Part shown: piece after piece, positions 34,705 through 44,561 of the stretch
Layout of the letters: every line of letters starts with the position of its first letter
Numbering within the stretch: the stretch's first letter is position 1
Translations under genes and position numbers: made by a program
The notes under the pieces: model-generated
The model's input: only the letters and a program-made list of their open reading frames with translations
What the model was told of the DNA's origin: nothing
The model's database searches: none
Assembly (NCBI RefSeq): GCF_900100015.1
Contig: NZ_FNDD01000023.1
Coordinates: forward strand, 1-64,000
Direction of reading: 5' to 3'
Source of the DNA: Vibrio xiamenensis
Lineage (GTDB): Bacteria > Pseudomonadota > Gammaproteobacteria > Enterobacterales > Vibrionaceae
Length of the DNA: 64,000 bases

Positions 34705-36291
34705 ATGGACCTTATTCTTATTAGTGCCGCCTTTGTGGCGGGGTTTATCGCATTAAAATGTCACCTTCCTCCGTTAGTTGGATTTCTACTCGCTGGGTTT
34801 GGTCTGCACGCCTTTGGCCATACGAGCAACGAAACTATCGTTGAACTTGCCGACCTCGGTGTGACTTTGTTGCTATTTAGCATCGGCCTTAAGCTCGACA
34901 TCAAGGTGCTGATGTCCAAAGAGATCTGGGGTGGTGCAACGCTGCATAATCTGCTCTCCACATCGCTTTTTACCCTTATCCTTGGCTGCTTCAAACTGCT
35001 CGGTGTCAGTTCGCTCGCCTCTATGGATTATTCGCAGCTCGCACTACTTGGCTTCGCTCTGTCGTTTTCAAGCACCGTATTTGCCGTTAAATCGCTGCAA
35101 GAAAAGGGCGAGATGAATGCCACCTTTGGTAGCATCGCGATTGGCATCTTGGTTATGCAAGATATTTTCGCAGTAGTATTTTTAACCGCTTCAACCGGTA
35201 AGCTGCCGCATTGGTATGCCATCGGGCTATTTATTCTCCCCTTCCTGCGCCCGCTGTTTTATCGCCTACTTGATAAAGTCGGCCATGGTGAGATGTTGAT
35301 TTTGATCGGCATTTTTTTCGCACTCGTCGTCGGTGCTGGGCTATTTGAACTGGTTGGAATGAAAGCCGATTTAGGCGCATTGATTCTCGGTATGCTACTG
35401 GCTGGGCATAGCAAGGCATCAGAACTGTCAAAAGCCTTATTTAACCTCAAAGAAATTTTTCTGATCTGCTTTTTCCTTAACATCGGGTTATCGGTTCAGC
35501 CAACTCTTGCAGGCCTTGCACTCGCCGTGTTGATCCTACTGTTATTACCACTCAAAGGCGTACTGTATTTCTGGGTGCTTAACCGCTTCAAATTTCGAGT
35601 TCGAACCTCATTAATGGCATCGTTTAGCCTGCTTAACTACAGTGAATTTGGTCTGATTCTCGGCGGTTTGGCCTACAAGATGGGTTGGATGGGCGATGAT
35701 ATTCTCGTGGCTCTCGCGCTTTCTGTGTCGATGTCATTCATTGTCGCAGCACCGATTAACCGCAAAGGTCACGAGTTGTATCAGAAATCGGCCAAGTGGC
35801 TCAAAGAGCAAACCGCAGAAAATCTCCACATCAAAGACCGACGCATTAACCCAGGTCACGCTCAAATTTTGATTTTAGGTATGGGTCGAATTGGTACCGG
35901 GGCGTACGACGATCTACGCGAGCGCTATGGAAAAATCAGCCTTGGGGTTGAAGTTCGTGAAGATGCGGCTCATGAGCACCGCGCTCAAGGTCGAAACGTG
36001 ATTGCCGGTGACGCGACCGACTCCGATTTTTGGGAGCGCATTCTTGATACCGCCAACGTCAAGTTAGTCTTGCTCGCTATGCCCCACCACCAAGGTAACC
36101 AAATTGCGCTAGAGCAGCTAAAACGCCGCGCGTTTAAAGGTCAAATTGCCGCGATTGCTGAGTATCCGGATCAGGTCGATGAATTGATGGAAAGCGGAGT
36201 GGACGCCGCCTTTAATATCTATCGCGAAGCAGGAAGCGGTTTTGCCCGCCACGTGTGTGATCAACTCTCACCAAACTTTACCAAAGTCTGA
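34705..36291 (+). CDS. CPA2-family cation:proton antiporter with TrkA-N domain
   Basis: 528-aa membrane protein: about 12 hydrophobic segments (1-350; GVTLLLFSIGLKLDIKVL and SFSSTVFAVKSLQEKGEM are typical of KefB/KefC/YbaL), then a cytosolic RCK/TrkA-N NAD-binding domain (about 385-500) with ILGMGRIGTGAYDDL. Likely K+/H+ or Na+/H+ exchange gated by nucleotide. It lacks the long C-terminal RCK_C part of some relatives. Monocistronic, between two terminators. Confidence 0.87.
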   Translation: MDLILISAAFVAGFIALKCHLPPLVGFLLAGFGLHAFGHTSNETIVELADLGVTLLLFSIGLKLDIKVLMSKEIWGGATLHNLLSTSLFTLILGCFKLLGVSSLASMDYSQLALLGFALSFSSTVFAVKSLQEKGEMNATFGSIAIGILVMQDIFAVVFLTASTGKLPHWYAIGLFILPFLRPLFYRLLDKVGHGEMLILIGIFFALVVGAGLFELVGMKADLGALILGMLLAGHSKASELSKALFNLKEIFLICFFLNIGLSVQPTLAGLALAVLILLLLPLKGVLYFWVLNRFKFRVRTSLMASFSLLNYSEFGLILGGLAYKMGWMGDDILVALALSVSMSFIVAAPINRKGHELYQKSAKWLKEQTAENLHIKDRRINPGHAQILILGMGRIGTGAYDDLRERYGKISLGVEVREDAAHEHRAQGRNVIAGDATDSDFWERILDTANVKLVLLAMPHHQGNQIALEQLKRRAFKGQIAAIAEYPDQVDELMESGVDAAFNIYREAGSGFARHVCDQLSPNFTKV

Positions 36292-36296
36292 CCACA

Positions 36297-36324
36297 ACGC
36301 GGCTTTCGAGCCGCTTTTTTTTCT
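36297..36324 (+). terminator. Terminator after the CPA2 antiporter gene
   Basis: GCGGCT (36299-36304), stable tetraloop ttcg, AGCCGC (36309-36314), then TTTTTTTTC. Confidence 0.92.
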
Positions 36325-36527
36325 TTAAAATCTAAGACAATTAACGCATATGCGCTCAAATTATGACTTAAAGTATATTTTATTTAAAATAATATAGATT
36401 TAATTAAATTTTATTCACCTTAAAGCGATTAATGTTTTATTTTGCCTACTTCTGGGTTGCATTTATTAATCAAAGTGGCAGATTAACCCCATCGCCGTAA
36501 AAAATAAATTTAACAAAGGAATTGGTT

Positions 36528-38198
36528 ATGTGTTCTGTCTTTGGAATTTTAGATATTAAAAGTGACTCGCAAGCGCTTCGCCCTATCGCGCTGGAAATGT
36601 CTAAAAAATTACGTCACCGTGGTCCTGACTGGTCAGGTATCTACTCATCGGAACGCGCCATCCTTGCGCACGAACGCTTGGCCATCGTCGGTCTCAATAG
36701 CGGCGCGCAACCAATTTACAGCCCAGATAAAAAATTAGTCCTTGCCGTCAACGGCGAGATCTACAACCACAAAGAAATCCGTCAACGTTACAAAGACAAG
36801 TACGACTTTCAGACCGATTCTGACTGTGAAGTAATTCTTGCGCTTTACCAAGAGATGGGCGCAGACCTGCTGGAAGAACTCAACGGCATTTTCGCTTTTG
36901 TGCTTTACGATGAAGAGAAAGATCAGTACCTCGTTGGTCGCGACCACATTGGTATTATTCCTCTTTATCAAGGTTATGATGAACACGGTAACTACTATGT
37001 CGCATCTGAAATGAAAGCGTTAGTGCCCGTTTGTCGCACCATTAGCGAATTCCCTCCAGGCTGTTACTACGGCTCACAAGATGCTGGCCCAGTACGCTAC
37101 TACATTCGCGATTGGAACGAATACGCAGCAGTACAAGGTAACACCACCAGCAAAGAAGAGCTGAAAGAAGCGTTGGAAGCGGCGGTAAAACGCCAACTGA
37201 TGACTGATGTACCTTACGGTGTATTGCTATCCGGCGGTTTAGATTCATCGATCACTTCTGCTGTGGCTAAACGTTATGCGGCAATGCGCATTGAAGATGA
37301 CGAAAAATCAGCAGCTTGGTGGCCACAACTGCACTCGTTTGCCATTGGTTTGGAAGGCGCGCCGGATCTCAAAGCCGCTCGCGAAGTCGCAGAGCAAATC
37401 GGTACCGTTCACCACGAAATGACTTACACCATTCAAGAAGGCTTGGATGCAATTCGTGACGTGATTTACCACATTGAAACTTACGATGTCACCACCATTC
37501 GTGCATCCACGCCTATGTTCCTTATGGGGCGTAAGATCAAAGCGATGGGCATTAAGATGGTGTTGTCTGGCGAAGGTGCCGACGAAATCTTTGGTGGCTA
37601 CCTGTACTTCCACAAAGCGCCAAACGCTCAAGAATTCCACGAAGAAACCGTGCGCAAACTGCTGGCACTGAACATGTTTGACTGTGCGCGTGCCAACAAA
37701 TCTTTGGCTGCATGGGGTGTAGAAGGTCGCGTCCCATTCCTGGATAAAGAATTTATCGATGTGGCAATGCGCCTTAACCCAGCTGACAAGATGTGTGGCA
37801 ACGGTAAGATGGAAAAACACATTCTACGTGAGTGTTTTGAAGACTACCTTCCAGCTTCTATCGCATGGCGTCAAAAAGAGCAATTCTCGGACGGTGTTGG
37901 CTATGGCTGGATCGATACGCTTAAAGCTGTTGCGGCTGAACGTATTTCCGATCAACAGATGGAAACCGCTGAGTACCGCTTCCCATACAACACACCAAGT
38001 ACCAAAGAAGGTTATATGTACCGTGAAATCTTTGAAGAGTTGTTCCCACTGCCATCTGCAGTAGAGTGTGTTCCTGGTGGTCCTTCTGTGGCATGTTCTT
38101 CAGCAAAAGCGATTGAATGGGACGAATCATTCAAAAACTGTGTTGACCCATCAGGTCGTGCGGTACAAACCGTTCACAACGACGCATATACCGCATAA
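36528..38198 (+). CDS. asnB: Asparagine synthetase B (glutamine-hydrolysing)
   Basis: Makes asparagine from aspartate, glutamine and ATP. 556 aa. The start is ATG 36528, which puts Cys2 at the N-terminus after Met removal, the required glutaminase nucleophile; the in-frame TTG at 36522 would block this and is rejected. Glutaminase domain to about 200 (LRHRGPDWSG, LAVNGEIYNH); synthetase domain with pyrophosphate loop LLSGGLDSSITSA and LSGEGADEIFGGY. Preceded by 236 bp of very AT-rich promoter DNA. Confidence 0.97.
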   Translation: MCSVFGILDIKSDSQALRPIALEMSKKLRHRGPDWSGIYSSERAILAHERLAIVGLNSGAQPIYSPDKKLVLAVNGEIYNHKEIRQRYKDKYDFQTDSDCEVILALYQEMGADLLEELNGIFAFVLYDEEKDQYLVGRDHIGIIPLYQGYDEHGNYYVASEMKALVPVCRTISEFPPGCYYGSQDAGPVRYYIRDWNEYAAVQGNTTSKEELKEALEAAVKRQLMTDVPYGVLLSGGLDSSITSAVAKRYAAMRIEDDEKSAAWWPQLHSFAIGLEGAPDLKAAREVAEQIGTVHHEMTYTIQEGLDAIRDVIYHIETYDVTTIRASTPMFLMGRKIKAMGIKMVLSGEGADEIFGGYLYFHKAPNAQEFHEETVRKLLALNMFDCARANKSLAAWGVEGRVPFLDKEFIDVAMRLNPADKMCGNGKMEKHILRECFEDYLPASIAWRQKEQFSDGVGYGWIDTLKAVAAERISDQQMETAEYRFPYNTPSTKEGYMYREIFEELFPLPSAVECVPGGPSVACSSAKAIEWDESFKNCVDPSGRAVQTVHNDAYTA

Positions 38199-38217
38199 TG
38201 CGATAAACAGAGAACAT

Positions 38218-38249
38218 TAAAAAGGCGCAGGATTCTGCGCCTTTTTTTG
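38218..38249. terminator. Terminator between asnB and rfaH
   Basis: GGCGCAG (38224-38230), loop gatt, CTGCGCC (38235-38241), then TTTTTTT. Left flank is A-rich, so it may serve rfaH on the minus strand as well. Confidence 0.9.
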
Positions 38250-38265
38250 ACTCTATAAATAGAGA

Positions 38266-38757
38266 TTAAAATTCAATATCTTGGTTATCAACACTCATTT
38301 CCACTGGTGTATTCAGCAACGTAACCAGCAAAATCGATCGTGTTTCACCATCGGGTTCTTGATAAATGGCATCAATACCAGCGAACTGACCACTTCTCAC
38401 CCGTAACGTTTGGCCTTTTTCGGGCCCCTGTGATTGCGGCGCGACTTCTTGCTGTTCAACGTTTTTTAGCGTATCGATTAACTCGCTTTGCAAAACTTGC
38501 GGCGTTGCGCCTTGACGCACAAAATCTACCACGCCACGAGTTGAACGCACCGTAGTAAATGTCGGCCCTTTTTCGCAATCAAAACGAATAAATACATACG
38601 AAGGAAACAGAGGCTCAAGCTTTGATTGGCGCTTGCCTCGAACAATTTTCTCAATGGTGATTTGCGGGTAATAGCATTCGACGCCTTGATGCTCAAGATG
38701 CAATTTCGCTCGCGCCTGTTCACCACGTTTGCAATACAACAAATACCAATTATTCAT
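38266..38757 (-). CDS. rfaH: Transcription/translation regulator RfaH
   Basis: NusG paralogue recruited at ops elements that prevents pausing and Rho termination in long surface-polysaccharide operons. 163 aa from ATG 38757 (MNNWYLLYCKRGEQARAKLH). NGN domain (1-100) with LFPSYVFIRFD; C-terminal KOW region with GQTLRVRSGQFAGIDAIYQ. The upstream in-frame start at 38793 adds 12 residues not found in the family. No ops element was found in the window. Confidence 0.95.
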   Translation of the reverse strand: MNNWYLLYCKRGEQARAKLHLEHQGVECYYPQITIEKIVRGKRQSKLEPLFPSYVFIRFDCEKGPTFTTVRSTRGVVDFVRQGATPQVLQSELIDTLKNVEQQEVAPQSQGPEKGQTLRVRSGQFAGIDAIYQEPDGETRSILLVTLLNTPVEMSVDNQDIEF

Positions 38758-39041
38758 CTGCCTAAACCAACTCTTTTTTGGCCATGCTAACATTTATCGT
38801 CAAACCGTTAAACCGCACACCACACTTATCTTTGTAAGGCGATAACTACACCGCATTTATGAAATCATAGTTTTCATTACATAAATTTCGCGATGCACAT
38901 CACTAAAATATTTTTCCGTTTCAATACGTTATACCCAAACATACAGAAAATCCCTACAAAATCATATTTTTAACATATTTATCCGGTGAGAATAAATAAA
39001 GTAAAATATTCACCTCACATAAGATCTAATAGCAGAATTAT
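38758..39041. promoter_or_regulatory. Divergent rfaH / peptide transporter region
   Basis: 284 bp, AT-rich, no ORF. An imperfect inverted repeat GGTGAGAATA / TATTCACC (38985-38994 / 39007-39014, one bulged base) lies 30-55 bp before the transporter ATG and may be an operator or leader stem. The transporter ATG lacks a strong ribosome site. Confidence 0.45.
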
Positions 39042-40430
39042 ATGGCAAACCGACATCATCAAATCTTAGGCCACCCTCGCGGCTTATTCCTTCTTTTCGG
39101 TACTGAACTATGGGAGCGCTTTTCCTACTACGCAATGCGCGCGATTTTAGTACTGTATTTAACAGACGCTACTATCAATGGTGGTATGGGCTGGAGCACT
39201 AAAGATGCCCTTGACCTTTATGGTATCTATACCGGCCTTGTCTACATTACACCACTTATTGGTGGTTGGTTAGCAGATAACTACCTTGGTCAGCGCCGCT
39301 CTGTCCTAATTGGTGGTGCGCTGATGGCCATTGGTCAGTTTACTCTCGCTTTGCCACACGGTGCGCTATTTGGCCTTGATGAACTTCATGCCTTCTATTT
39401 AGGCCTGTGTCTACTGATTCTTGGTAACGGTCTATTTAAGCCCAATATCTCGACTATGGTTGGTGACCTTTACGATGAAGGCGACCACCGCCGTGACGGT
39501 GCCTTCACTATTTTCTACATGGGTATCAACCTTGGCTCTTTGCTTGCGGGCGTGATTGCCGGTTCGGTTACCGACAGCTTTGGTTGGAAATACGGTTTCG
39601 TCACTGCCGGTATCGGTATGGTGATTAGCCTAGTCATGCAAATGATGTTTGCGGGACGTTGGCTTGGCAAAATCGGCGTGGTTCCAGCGGCGAAACGCGA
39701 CTTGGCGAAAAAGCATAACGTAACCAAACAACCACTGACCAAACAAGAACGCGATCGCCTCAAAGTGATTATGATCATGGGTCTGTTTGTGATTGTCTTC
39801 TGGGCTGGCTTTGAACAAGCGGGCGGTCTGATGAATATCTACACTCAAGAATATACTGACCGTATGATTGGCAGTTTTGAAGTTCCAGCGGCTTGGTTCC
39901 AATCTCTTAACCCATTCTTTGTTATCACACTGGCGCCTGTTCTTGCTGCGCTTTGGGTAAAAATGGGCAAACGTGAGCCTAGCTCACCGGTTAAATTTGC
40001 GGTTGCACTGTTTTTCCTTGCTCTTGGCTTTGTGTGCATGATTGGCGCTGTGATGGAGCAAGGCGGTGATACTACCGTGAAAACCTCGATGTGGTGGCTT
40101 GTGGGTGCGTTCTTCTTCCATACTTTAGGTGAACTGTGTCTATCTCCAATCGGTCTCTCTATGGTGACCAAATTGGCGCCGCTTCGCCTAGCGTCACTTA
40201 TGATGGGTGCTTGGTTTGGATTCACTGCGATCGCCAACTATATTGCGGGACTGATCGGTTCACACGTTGGTGAATTGGGCGCCACGGCTATCTTTGGCGG
40301 AATCGCCATCGCCGCAGCCATCAGCGGAGTGCTGCTATTGTTGTTCTCGAACCAGTTAGTGAAATGGATGCACGGCGCTGAAGGCAATGCGGTGGAAGAA
40401 ACGCCGCAAGCTGAAACGCAAACAGCATAA
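39042..40430 (+). CDS. POT/PTR family di-/tripeptide:proton symporter
   Basis: 462-aa membrane protein of the proton-dependent oligopeptide transporter family (DtpA/TppB type), about 12-14 helices. Signature ELWERFSYYAMRAILVLY near residues 22-39 carries the ExxERFxYY proton/peptide motif; NYLGQRRSVLIGG and FTIFYMGINLGSLLAG are typical PTR2 signatures. The C-terminal tail is acidic/hydrophilic. dtpA and dtpB orthologues cannot be told apart by eye, so no symbol is given. Single gene with its own terminator. Confidence 0.93.
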   Translation: MANRHHQILGHPRGLFLLFGTELWERFSYYAMRAILVLYLTDATINGGMGWSTKDALDLYGIYTGLVYITPLIGGWLADNYLGQRRSVLIGGALMAIGQFTLALPHGALFGLDELHAFYLGLCLLILGNGLFKPNISTMVGDLYDEGDHRRDGAFTIFYMGINLGSLLAGVIAGSVTDSFGWKYGFVTAGIGMVISLVMQMMFAGRWLGKIGVVPAAKRDLAKKHNVTKQPLTKQERDRLKVIMIMGLFVIVFWAGFEQAGGLMNIYTQEYTDRMIGSFEVPAAWFQSLNPFFVITLAPVLAALWVKMGKREPSSPVKFAVALFFLALGFVCMIGAVMEQGGDTTVKTSMWWLVGAFFFHTLGELCLSPIGLSMVTKLAPLRLASLMMGAWFGFTAIANYIAGLIGSHVGELGATAIFGGIAIAAAISGVLLLLFSNQLVKWMHGAEGNAVEETPQAETQTA

Positions 40431-40441
40431 TCACTAAGAAT

Positions 40442-40472
40442 CGAAAAAGGCACCCATGGGTGCCTTTTTTAT
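40442..40472. terminator. Terminator between peptide transporter and hemH
   Basis: GGCACCC (40449-40455), at, GGGTGCC (40458-40464), A-rich left and TTTTTT right; suits both convergent genes. Confidence 0.9.
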
Positions 40473-40489
40473 TGCGCAGAAACGGATGA

Positions 40490-41455
40490 TTATGCGCTTT
40501 TTTCTCGAACTAGTTGCGCCATCAAGGCGACATGAGCATCGTCTGCATTCAAGCACGGCACATAATGAAAAACCTCACCGCCCGCTTCCATAAATGCCTC
40601 GCGGTTTTGCTCGCAGATTTCTTCAAGCGTTTCTAAACAATCGACTGAGAATGCTGGACAGATAACATCAATGTTCTTAATACCTTGGCTTGGTAACGCT
40701 TCGATGGTTTTATCCGTATATGGCTGCAACCACTCTTCTTTACCAAATTGAGATTGGTAAGTCATCTTGATTTGTTGCTCAGAAAGCCCCAGTTCAATGC
40801 CGAGTAAACGCGTCGTCTCTTCACAGTGGCGAGGATAGACATCGCCGTTATCGGCGTAGCGTTTTGGAATACCGTGATAAGAACACAGCAGTAAATCGCC
40901 CTTTCCATGCTGCTGCCAACTGTCACGCACCTTCGCCGCTAGAGCTTTAATAAACAGCGGGTGATTATGATAATCGCCAACAAAATAGAGTTCGGGGATG
41001 TAGGACGCTTGTTTGAACGCGTTAGCAACTGCATCAAAAACAGCGGCTGTAGTGGTCCCAGAATATTGCGGATAGAGAGGCAGTACCACCAAGCGCTCCA
41101 CTCCCTCGGCCAGCAGTGCTTCAATTCCGCTCTGAATACTTGGGTTGCCATAAGTCATACCCAGTTCAACGGGAACACCAAGCTGCGCGTTAAGCGCTTC
41201 ACGTTGGCGCTTTGAATACACCATTAGCGGCGAGCCGCCATCCATCCAGATGGTTTGATAAAGTTTGGCCACTTTCGGCGAACGAAATGGCAAGATTGCG
41301 CCATGAAGAATCGGACACCATAACCATCGATTCATATCAACGACGCGATGATCATGCAAAAATTCGCTTAAAAATTGTTTAACCGCCGGCGCGGTAGGTG
41401 ATTCCGGTGTACCTAAGTTGGCCAGCAACACACCAGTTTTTTTATTCTCGTTCAT
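40490..41455 (-). CDS. hemH: Ferrochelatase
   Basis: Inserts Fe2+ into protoporphyrin IX, last step of heme synthesis. 321 aa from ATG 41455 (MNENKKTGVLLANLGTPESP), close to E. coli 320. Catalytic His in LLCSYHGIPKRYADNGD and Glu in PAFSVDCLETLEEI; PLYPQYSGTTTAAV is also typical. The ribosome site AAGG precedes this ATG; the 9-codon upstream extension is rejected. Order hemH-adk-htpG-toxR agrees with V. cholerae as I recall it. Confidence 0.96.
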   Translation of the reverse strand: MNENKKTGVLLANLGTPESPTAPAVKQFLSEFLHDHRVVDMNRWLWCPILHGAILPFRSPKVAKLYQTIWMDGGSPLMVYSKRQREALNAQLGVPVELGMTYGNPSIQSGIEALLAEGVERLVVLPLYPQYSGTTTAAVFDAVANAFKQASYIPELYFVGDYHNHPLFIKALAAKVRDSWQQHGKGDLLLCSYHGIPKRYADNGDVYPRHCEETTRLLGIELGLSEQQIKMTYQSQFGKEEWLQPYTDKTIEALPSQGIKNIDVICPAFSVDCLETLEEICEQNREAFMEAGGEVFHYVPCLNADDAHVALMAQLVREKSA

Positions 41456-41565
41456 TGCACCCTTACTATTTAGACTCAACAACTGCCTTTATCTATGCGG
41501 ATGTATTGATTTAAATTTGTGTTTAAAACTCCGCATCAACTTATAGGCGTAAACGCTTAACTCAG

Positions 41566-41597
41566 ATCAAAAAAGCGACTCTTTCGAGTCGCTTTCA
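41566..41597 (-). terminator. Terminator after adk
   Basis: AGCGACTC (41574-41581), tttc, GAGTCGCT (41586-41593); on the minus strand it is followed by TTTTTTGATC. Confidence 0.9.
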
Positions 41598-41631
41598 CTA
41601 TAACAAGTTCGTTATCGAGCCGATAGCCGAA

Positions 41632-42276
41632 TTACGCTAGCGCCTTCTCAATATCAGCACTTACTTCAGTTACAGGCTTAGTACCATCAAATTGAAGGTA
41701 CTTAGTGTTACCAGCTTTCGCTTCTTTACCGTAGTACTCGATAAGCGGTGCAGTTTGCTCATGGTACACACCTAGACGAGCGCGAACGGTTTCTTCTTTG
41801 TCGTCATCACGAATCACCAGATCTTCACCCGTGATGTCATCTTTACCGTCCACTTTTGGCGGATTGTAAACTAAGTGGTAAGTACGACCAGAAGCCAGGT
41901 GAGCACGACGGCCTGCCATACGCTCAACGATTACGTCGTCTGCAACGTCAAATTCAATCACGTAATCGATATCAACGCCCATCTCTTTCAAGCCATCTGC
42001 TTGAGGAATTGTGCGTGGGAAGCCATCCAATAGGAAGCCTTTCTCACAATCATCTTGCGCGATACGCTCTTTGATCAATCCGAGAATAATGTCATCTGAA
42101 ACTAGCTGACCTGCATCGATAACGGCTTTAGCTTGTTTGCCTAACTCAGTTCCTGCTTTGATTGCTGCACGAAGCATGTCACCGGTTGAGATTTGTGGAA
42201 TACCAAATTTCTCTTGGATGAACTGAGCTTGTGTGCCTTTACCTGCACCTGGAGCACCTAGAAGAATGATGCGCAT
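41632..42276 (-). CDS. adk: Adenylate kinase
   Basis: Equilibrates ATP + AMP with 2 ADP. 214 aa, long-LID type as in E. coli. P-loop GAPGAGKGTQAQF (7-19), NMP-binding STGDMLRAAIKAGTELG, LID domain about 122-160 beginning GRRAHLASGRTYHLVYNPPK without the Zn-binding Cys set. Ribosome site AGAGGA before ATG. Terminator follows. Confidence 0.98.
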   Translation of the reverse strand: MRIILLGAPGAGKGTQAQFIQEKFGIPQISTGDMLRAAIKAGTELGKQAKAVIDAGQLVSDDIILGLIKERIAQDDCEKGFLLDGFPRTIPQADGLKEMGVDIDYVIEFDVADDVIVERMAGRRAHLASGRTYHLVYNPPKVDGKDDITGEDLVIRDDDKEETVRARLGVYHEQTAPLIEYYGKEAKAGNTKYLQFDGTKPVTEVSADIEKALA

Positions 42277-42583
42277 GTGTAATCCTCTTTAGATAAAAGT
42301 ATTATACCGAAGCTCACTGCGAGGCATGTTCACCAACAGAGGCTACGATAAGTTTCGGTATAAGATGACTAAAAGTAGGCGTGCAAAATACACGCGTTGT
42401 TATTGACATTCAAGTCTTGGATTTTATCACAACTTCAGGTAAAGAAGCTGCGACTACGACTAAAGAATGTCCTGATATGCCATTTTCACGACACAGCGCT
42501 CAACGATAAAGACCGTTCAACGAATTTCGGCAATTTAGCACTGAAAAGCCCGCATCTTGCGGGCTTTATCTTTAAACGTCAGG
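42277..42583. promoter_or_regulatory. adk upstream region with a distant inverted repeat
   Basis: 307 bp between adk and htpG, without a convincing gene. A perfect 10-bp inverted repeat TTATACCGAA (42302-42311) / TTCGGTATAA (42354-42363) has 42 nt between the arms. The minus-strand arm next to adk includes TATAAT (42306-42301), the likely adk -10. The htpG terminator occupies the right end. So the adk promoter may lie inside an operator-like or structured element. Confidence 0.5.
42541..42570 (-). terminator. Terminator after htpG
   Basis: AAAGCCCGC (42545-42553), atctt, GCGGGCTTT (42559-42567); minus-strand continuation TTTTCAG. It separates htpG from adk. Confidence 0.85.
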
Positions 42584-44488
42584 TTACGCTTTCGCGAGCA
42601 GTTGGTTAATCGCCCCAACAAACTGAGTTGGGTCTTCCATTGAACCGCGTTCTGCCAGCATTGCCTGACCAAGCAATACCTCAACCCAGCGACCAAAGGC
42701 TTGCTCATCAGGTTCATCGGCCATGCGTTTCACCAAATCATGATTTGGGTTAATTTCCAGAATGTACTTCACTTCTGGTACCGCTTGACCCGCAGCTTCC
42801 AGCAGTTTGGCCATTTGGGTACCCATTTCAAAATCATCCGTCACCACTACCGCTGGCGTTGACGCCAGTTTGAAGGTGGTGCGGACTTCTTTGACGCGAT
42901 CGCCCAAGTATTCTTTGGTACGTTCCACAACAGATTTAAACTCTTGTTCAGTTTCTTTCTGTTTCTCTTTTTCCGCTTCGTCTTCAAACTGACTTAAATC
43001 GAGACCCGCTTTAGTGATCGACTGGAACTGCTTGCCATCAAACTCAGTTAAGTAGTTCATCAACCACTCATCGATGCGATCATACATCAGAATCACTTCC
43101 AGACCTTTGGCTTTGAACTGCTCAAGGTGCGGGCTGTTTTTCGCCGCCGAGTAGCTGTCTGCAGTGAGATAGAAGATCTTATCTTGGCCTTCTTTCATCC
43201 GTGCAACGTAATCAGCAAGGCCAACATTTTGCTCCGATGAGGTGTTTTCGGTCGATGCAAAGCGCAGCAATCCCGCCACTTTTTCTTTGTTGGCAAAATC
43301 TTCCGCAGGGCCTTCCTTCATTACCAAGCCAAATTCTTTCCAAAAACTTTGGTATTTTTCTGGCTCATTTTTCGCAAGGCGCTCAAGTGTGGTTAACACA
43401 CGCTTAGTACAAGCACTGCGCAGCGATTGAGTTACTTTGTTGTCTTGCAGAATTTCACGTGACACGTTAAGTGGCAGATCATTTGAATCGATCAAACCGC
43501 GTACAAAACGCAGGTAAGAGGGCATGAACTGCTCTGCGTCATCCATAATGAACACACGTTGAACATAGAGCTTCAAACCGCTCTTATGGTCGCGGTTCAT
43601 CATGTCCCATGGTGCTTTTGAAGGAATGTACAACAAGCTGGTGTAATCATTTTTACCTTCAACACGGTTGTGCGCCCACACTAGTGGCTCGGCAAAATCG
43701 TGAGAAACATGCTTGTAAAACTCTTGGTATTCTTCGTCGCTAATGTCTGACTTAGAGCGAGTCCACAACGCTTGGGCTTTGTTAACCTGTTCCCAAGTTT
43801 TTTGTTCGGTTTCGTTACCTTCGTCATCACGCACTACGGTTTGAATAAACACCGGAATGCCGATGTGATCCGAATATTTACTGATCACTTCACGCAGGCG
43901 CCATTCATTTAAGAACTCTTTGCCTTCTTCGCGCATGTGCAGCACGATATCGGTACCACGCGATTCTTTATTAACCGTTTCAATGGTATACTCGCCTTCA
44001 CCAGCCGAGTGCCATTGCACTGCTTGATCGCTTGCGACGCCCGCAGCACGAGTACGTACCGTCACGGCATCAGCGACGATAAACGCCGAATAAAAGCCCA
44101 CACCAAATTGACCAATCAACTGTGAATCTTTTGATTGCTCTTCCGATAACTTAGAGAAGAAATCGGCGGTGCCTGATTTTGCAATGGTACCTAGGTGTTC
44201 AATGACATCATCGCGGCTCATACCAATCCCGTTATCCGAGATGGTTAAGGTATTGGCTTTTTCATCAAACGATAGCTTCACACCAAGGTCCGCATCGCCT
44301 TGATAAAGTTCTGAATTGGATAACGCTTGAAAACGCAGCTTATCCGACGCGTCTGACGCGTTTGAAATCAACTCTCGTAAAAAGATCTCTTTGTTGGAAT
44401 AAAGAGAATGAATCATTAAATGAAGCAGTTGCTTCACTTCTGATTGAAAACCACGAGTTTCTTTATTGTTAGTGACGGTTTCGCTCAT
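42584..44488 (-). CDS. htpG: Chaperone HtpG (Hsp90)
   Basis: Bacterial Hsp90, ATP-dependent chaperone, 634 aa. GHKL ATPase domain with LISNASDASDKLRF, SDNGIGMSRDDVI and GQFGVGFYSAFIVAD; middle domain with the Arg-containing LPLNVSREILQDNK; C-terminal dimerisation domain. The N-terminus reads MSETVTNNKETRGFQSEVKQL. Behind a strong sigma-32-type promoter (44562-44589) and divergent from toxR. Confidence 0.98.
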   Translation of the reverse strand: MSETVTNNKETRGFQSEVKQLLHLMIHSLYSNKEIFLRELISNASDASDKLRFQALSNSELYQGDADLGVKLSFDEKANTLTISDNGIGMSRDDVIEHLGTIAKSGTADFFSKLSEEQSKDSQLIGQFGVGFYSAFIVADAVTVRTRAAGVASDQAVQWHSAGEGEYTIETVNKESRGTDIVLHMREEGKEFLNEWRLREVISKYSDHIGIPVFIQTVVRDDEGNETEQKTWEQVNKAQALWTRSKSDISDEEYQEFYKHVSHDFAEPLVWAHNRVEGKNDYTSLLYIPSKAPWDMMNRDHKSGLKLYVQRVFIMDDAEQFMPSYLRFVRGLIDSNDLPLNVSREILQDNKVTQSLRSACTKRVLTTLERLAKNEPEKYQSFWKEFGLVMKEGPAEDFANKEKVAGLLRFASTENTSSEQNVGLADYVARMKEGQDKIFYLTADSYSAAKNSPHLEQFKAKGLEVILMYDRIDEWLMNYLTEFDGKQFQSITKAGLDLSQFEDEAEKEKQKETEQEFKSVVERTKEYLGDRVKEVRTTFKLASTPAVVVTDDFEMGTQMAKLLEAAGQAVPEVKYILEINPNHDLVKRMADEPDEQAFGRWVEVLLGQAMLAERGSMEDPTQFVGAINQLLAKA

Positions 44489-44561
44489 GTTTACTCCATA
44501 ACATCGTTACTAAACTACCGCGGGAAGCCCCTGCGATAAAGGTATGATGAGTTCGAGTTAA

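Noticed and set aside
42397..42609. Plus-strand ORF in the adk-htpG gap (70 codons)
   Set aside because: No ribosome site, runs through the htpG terminator and into the htpG 3' end antisense; no recognisable protein.
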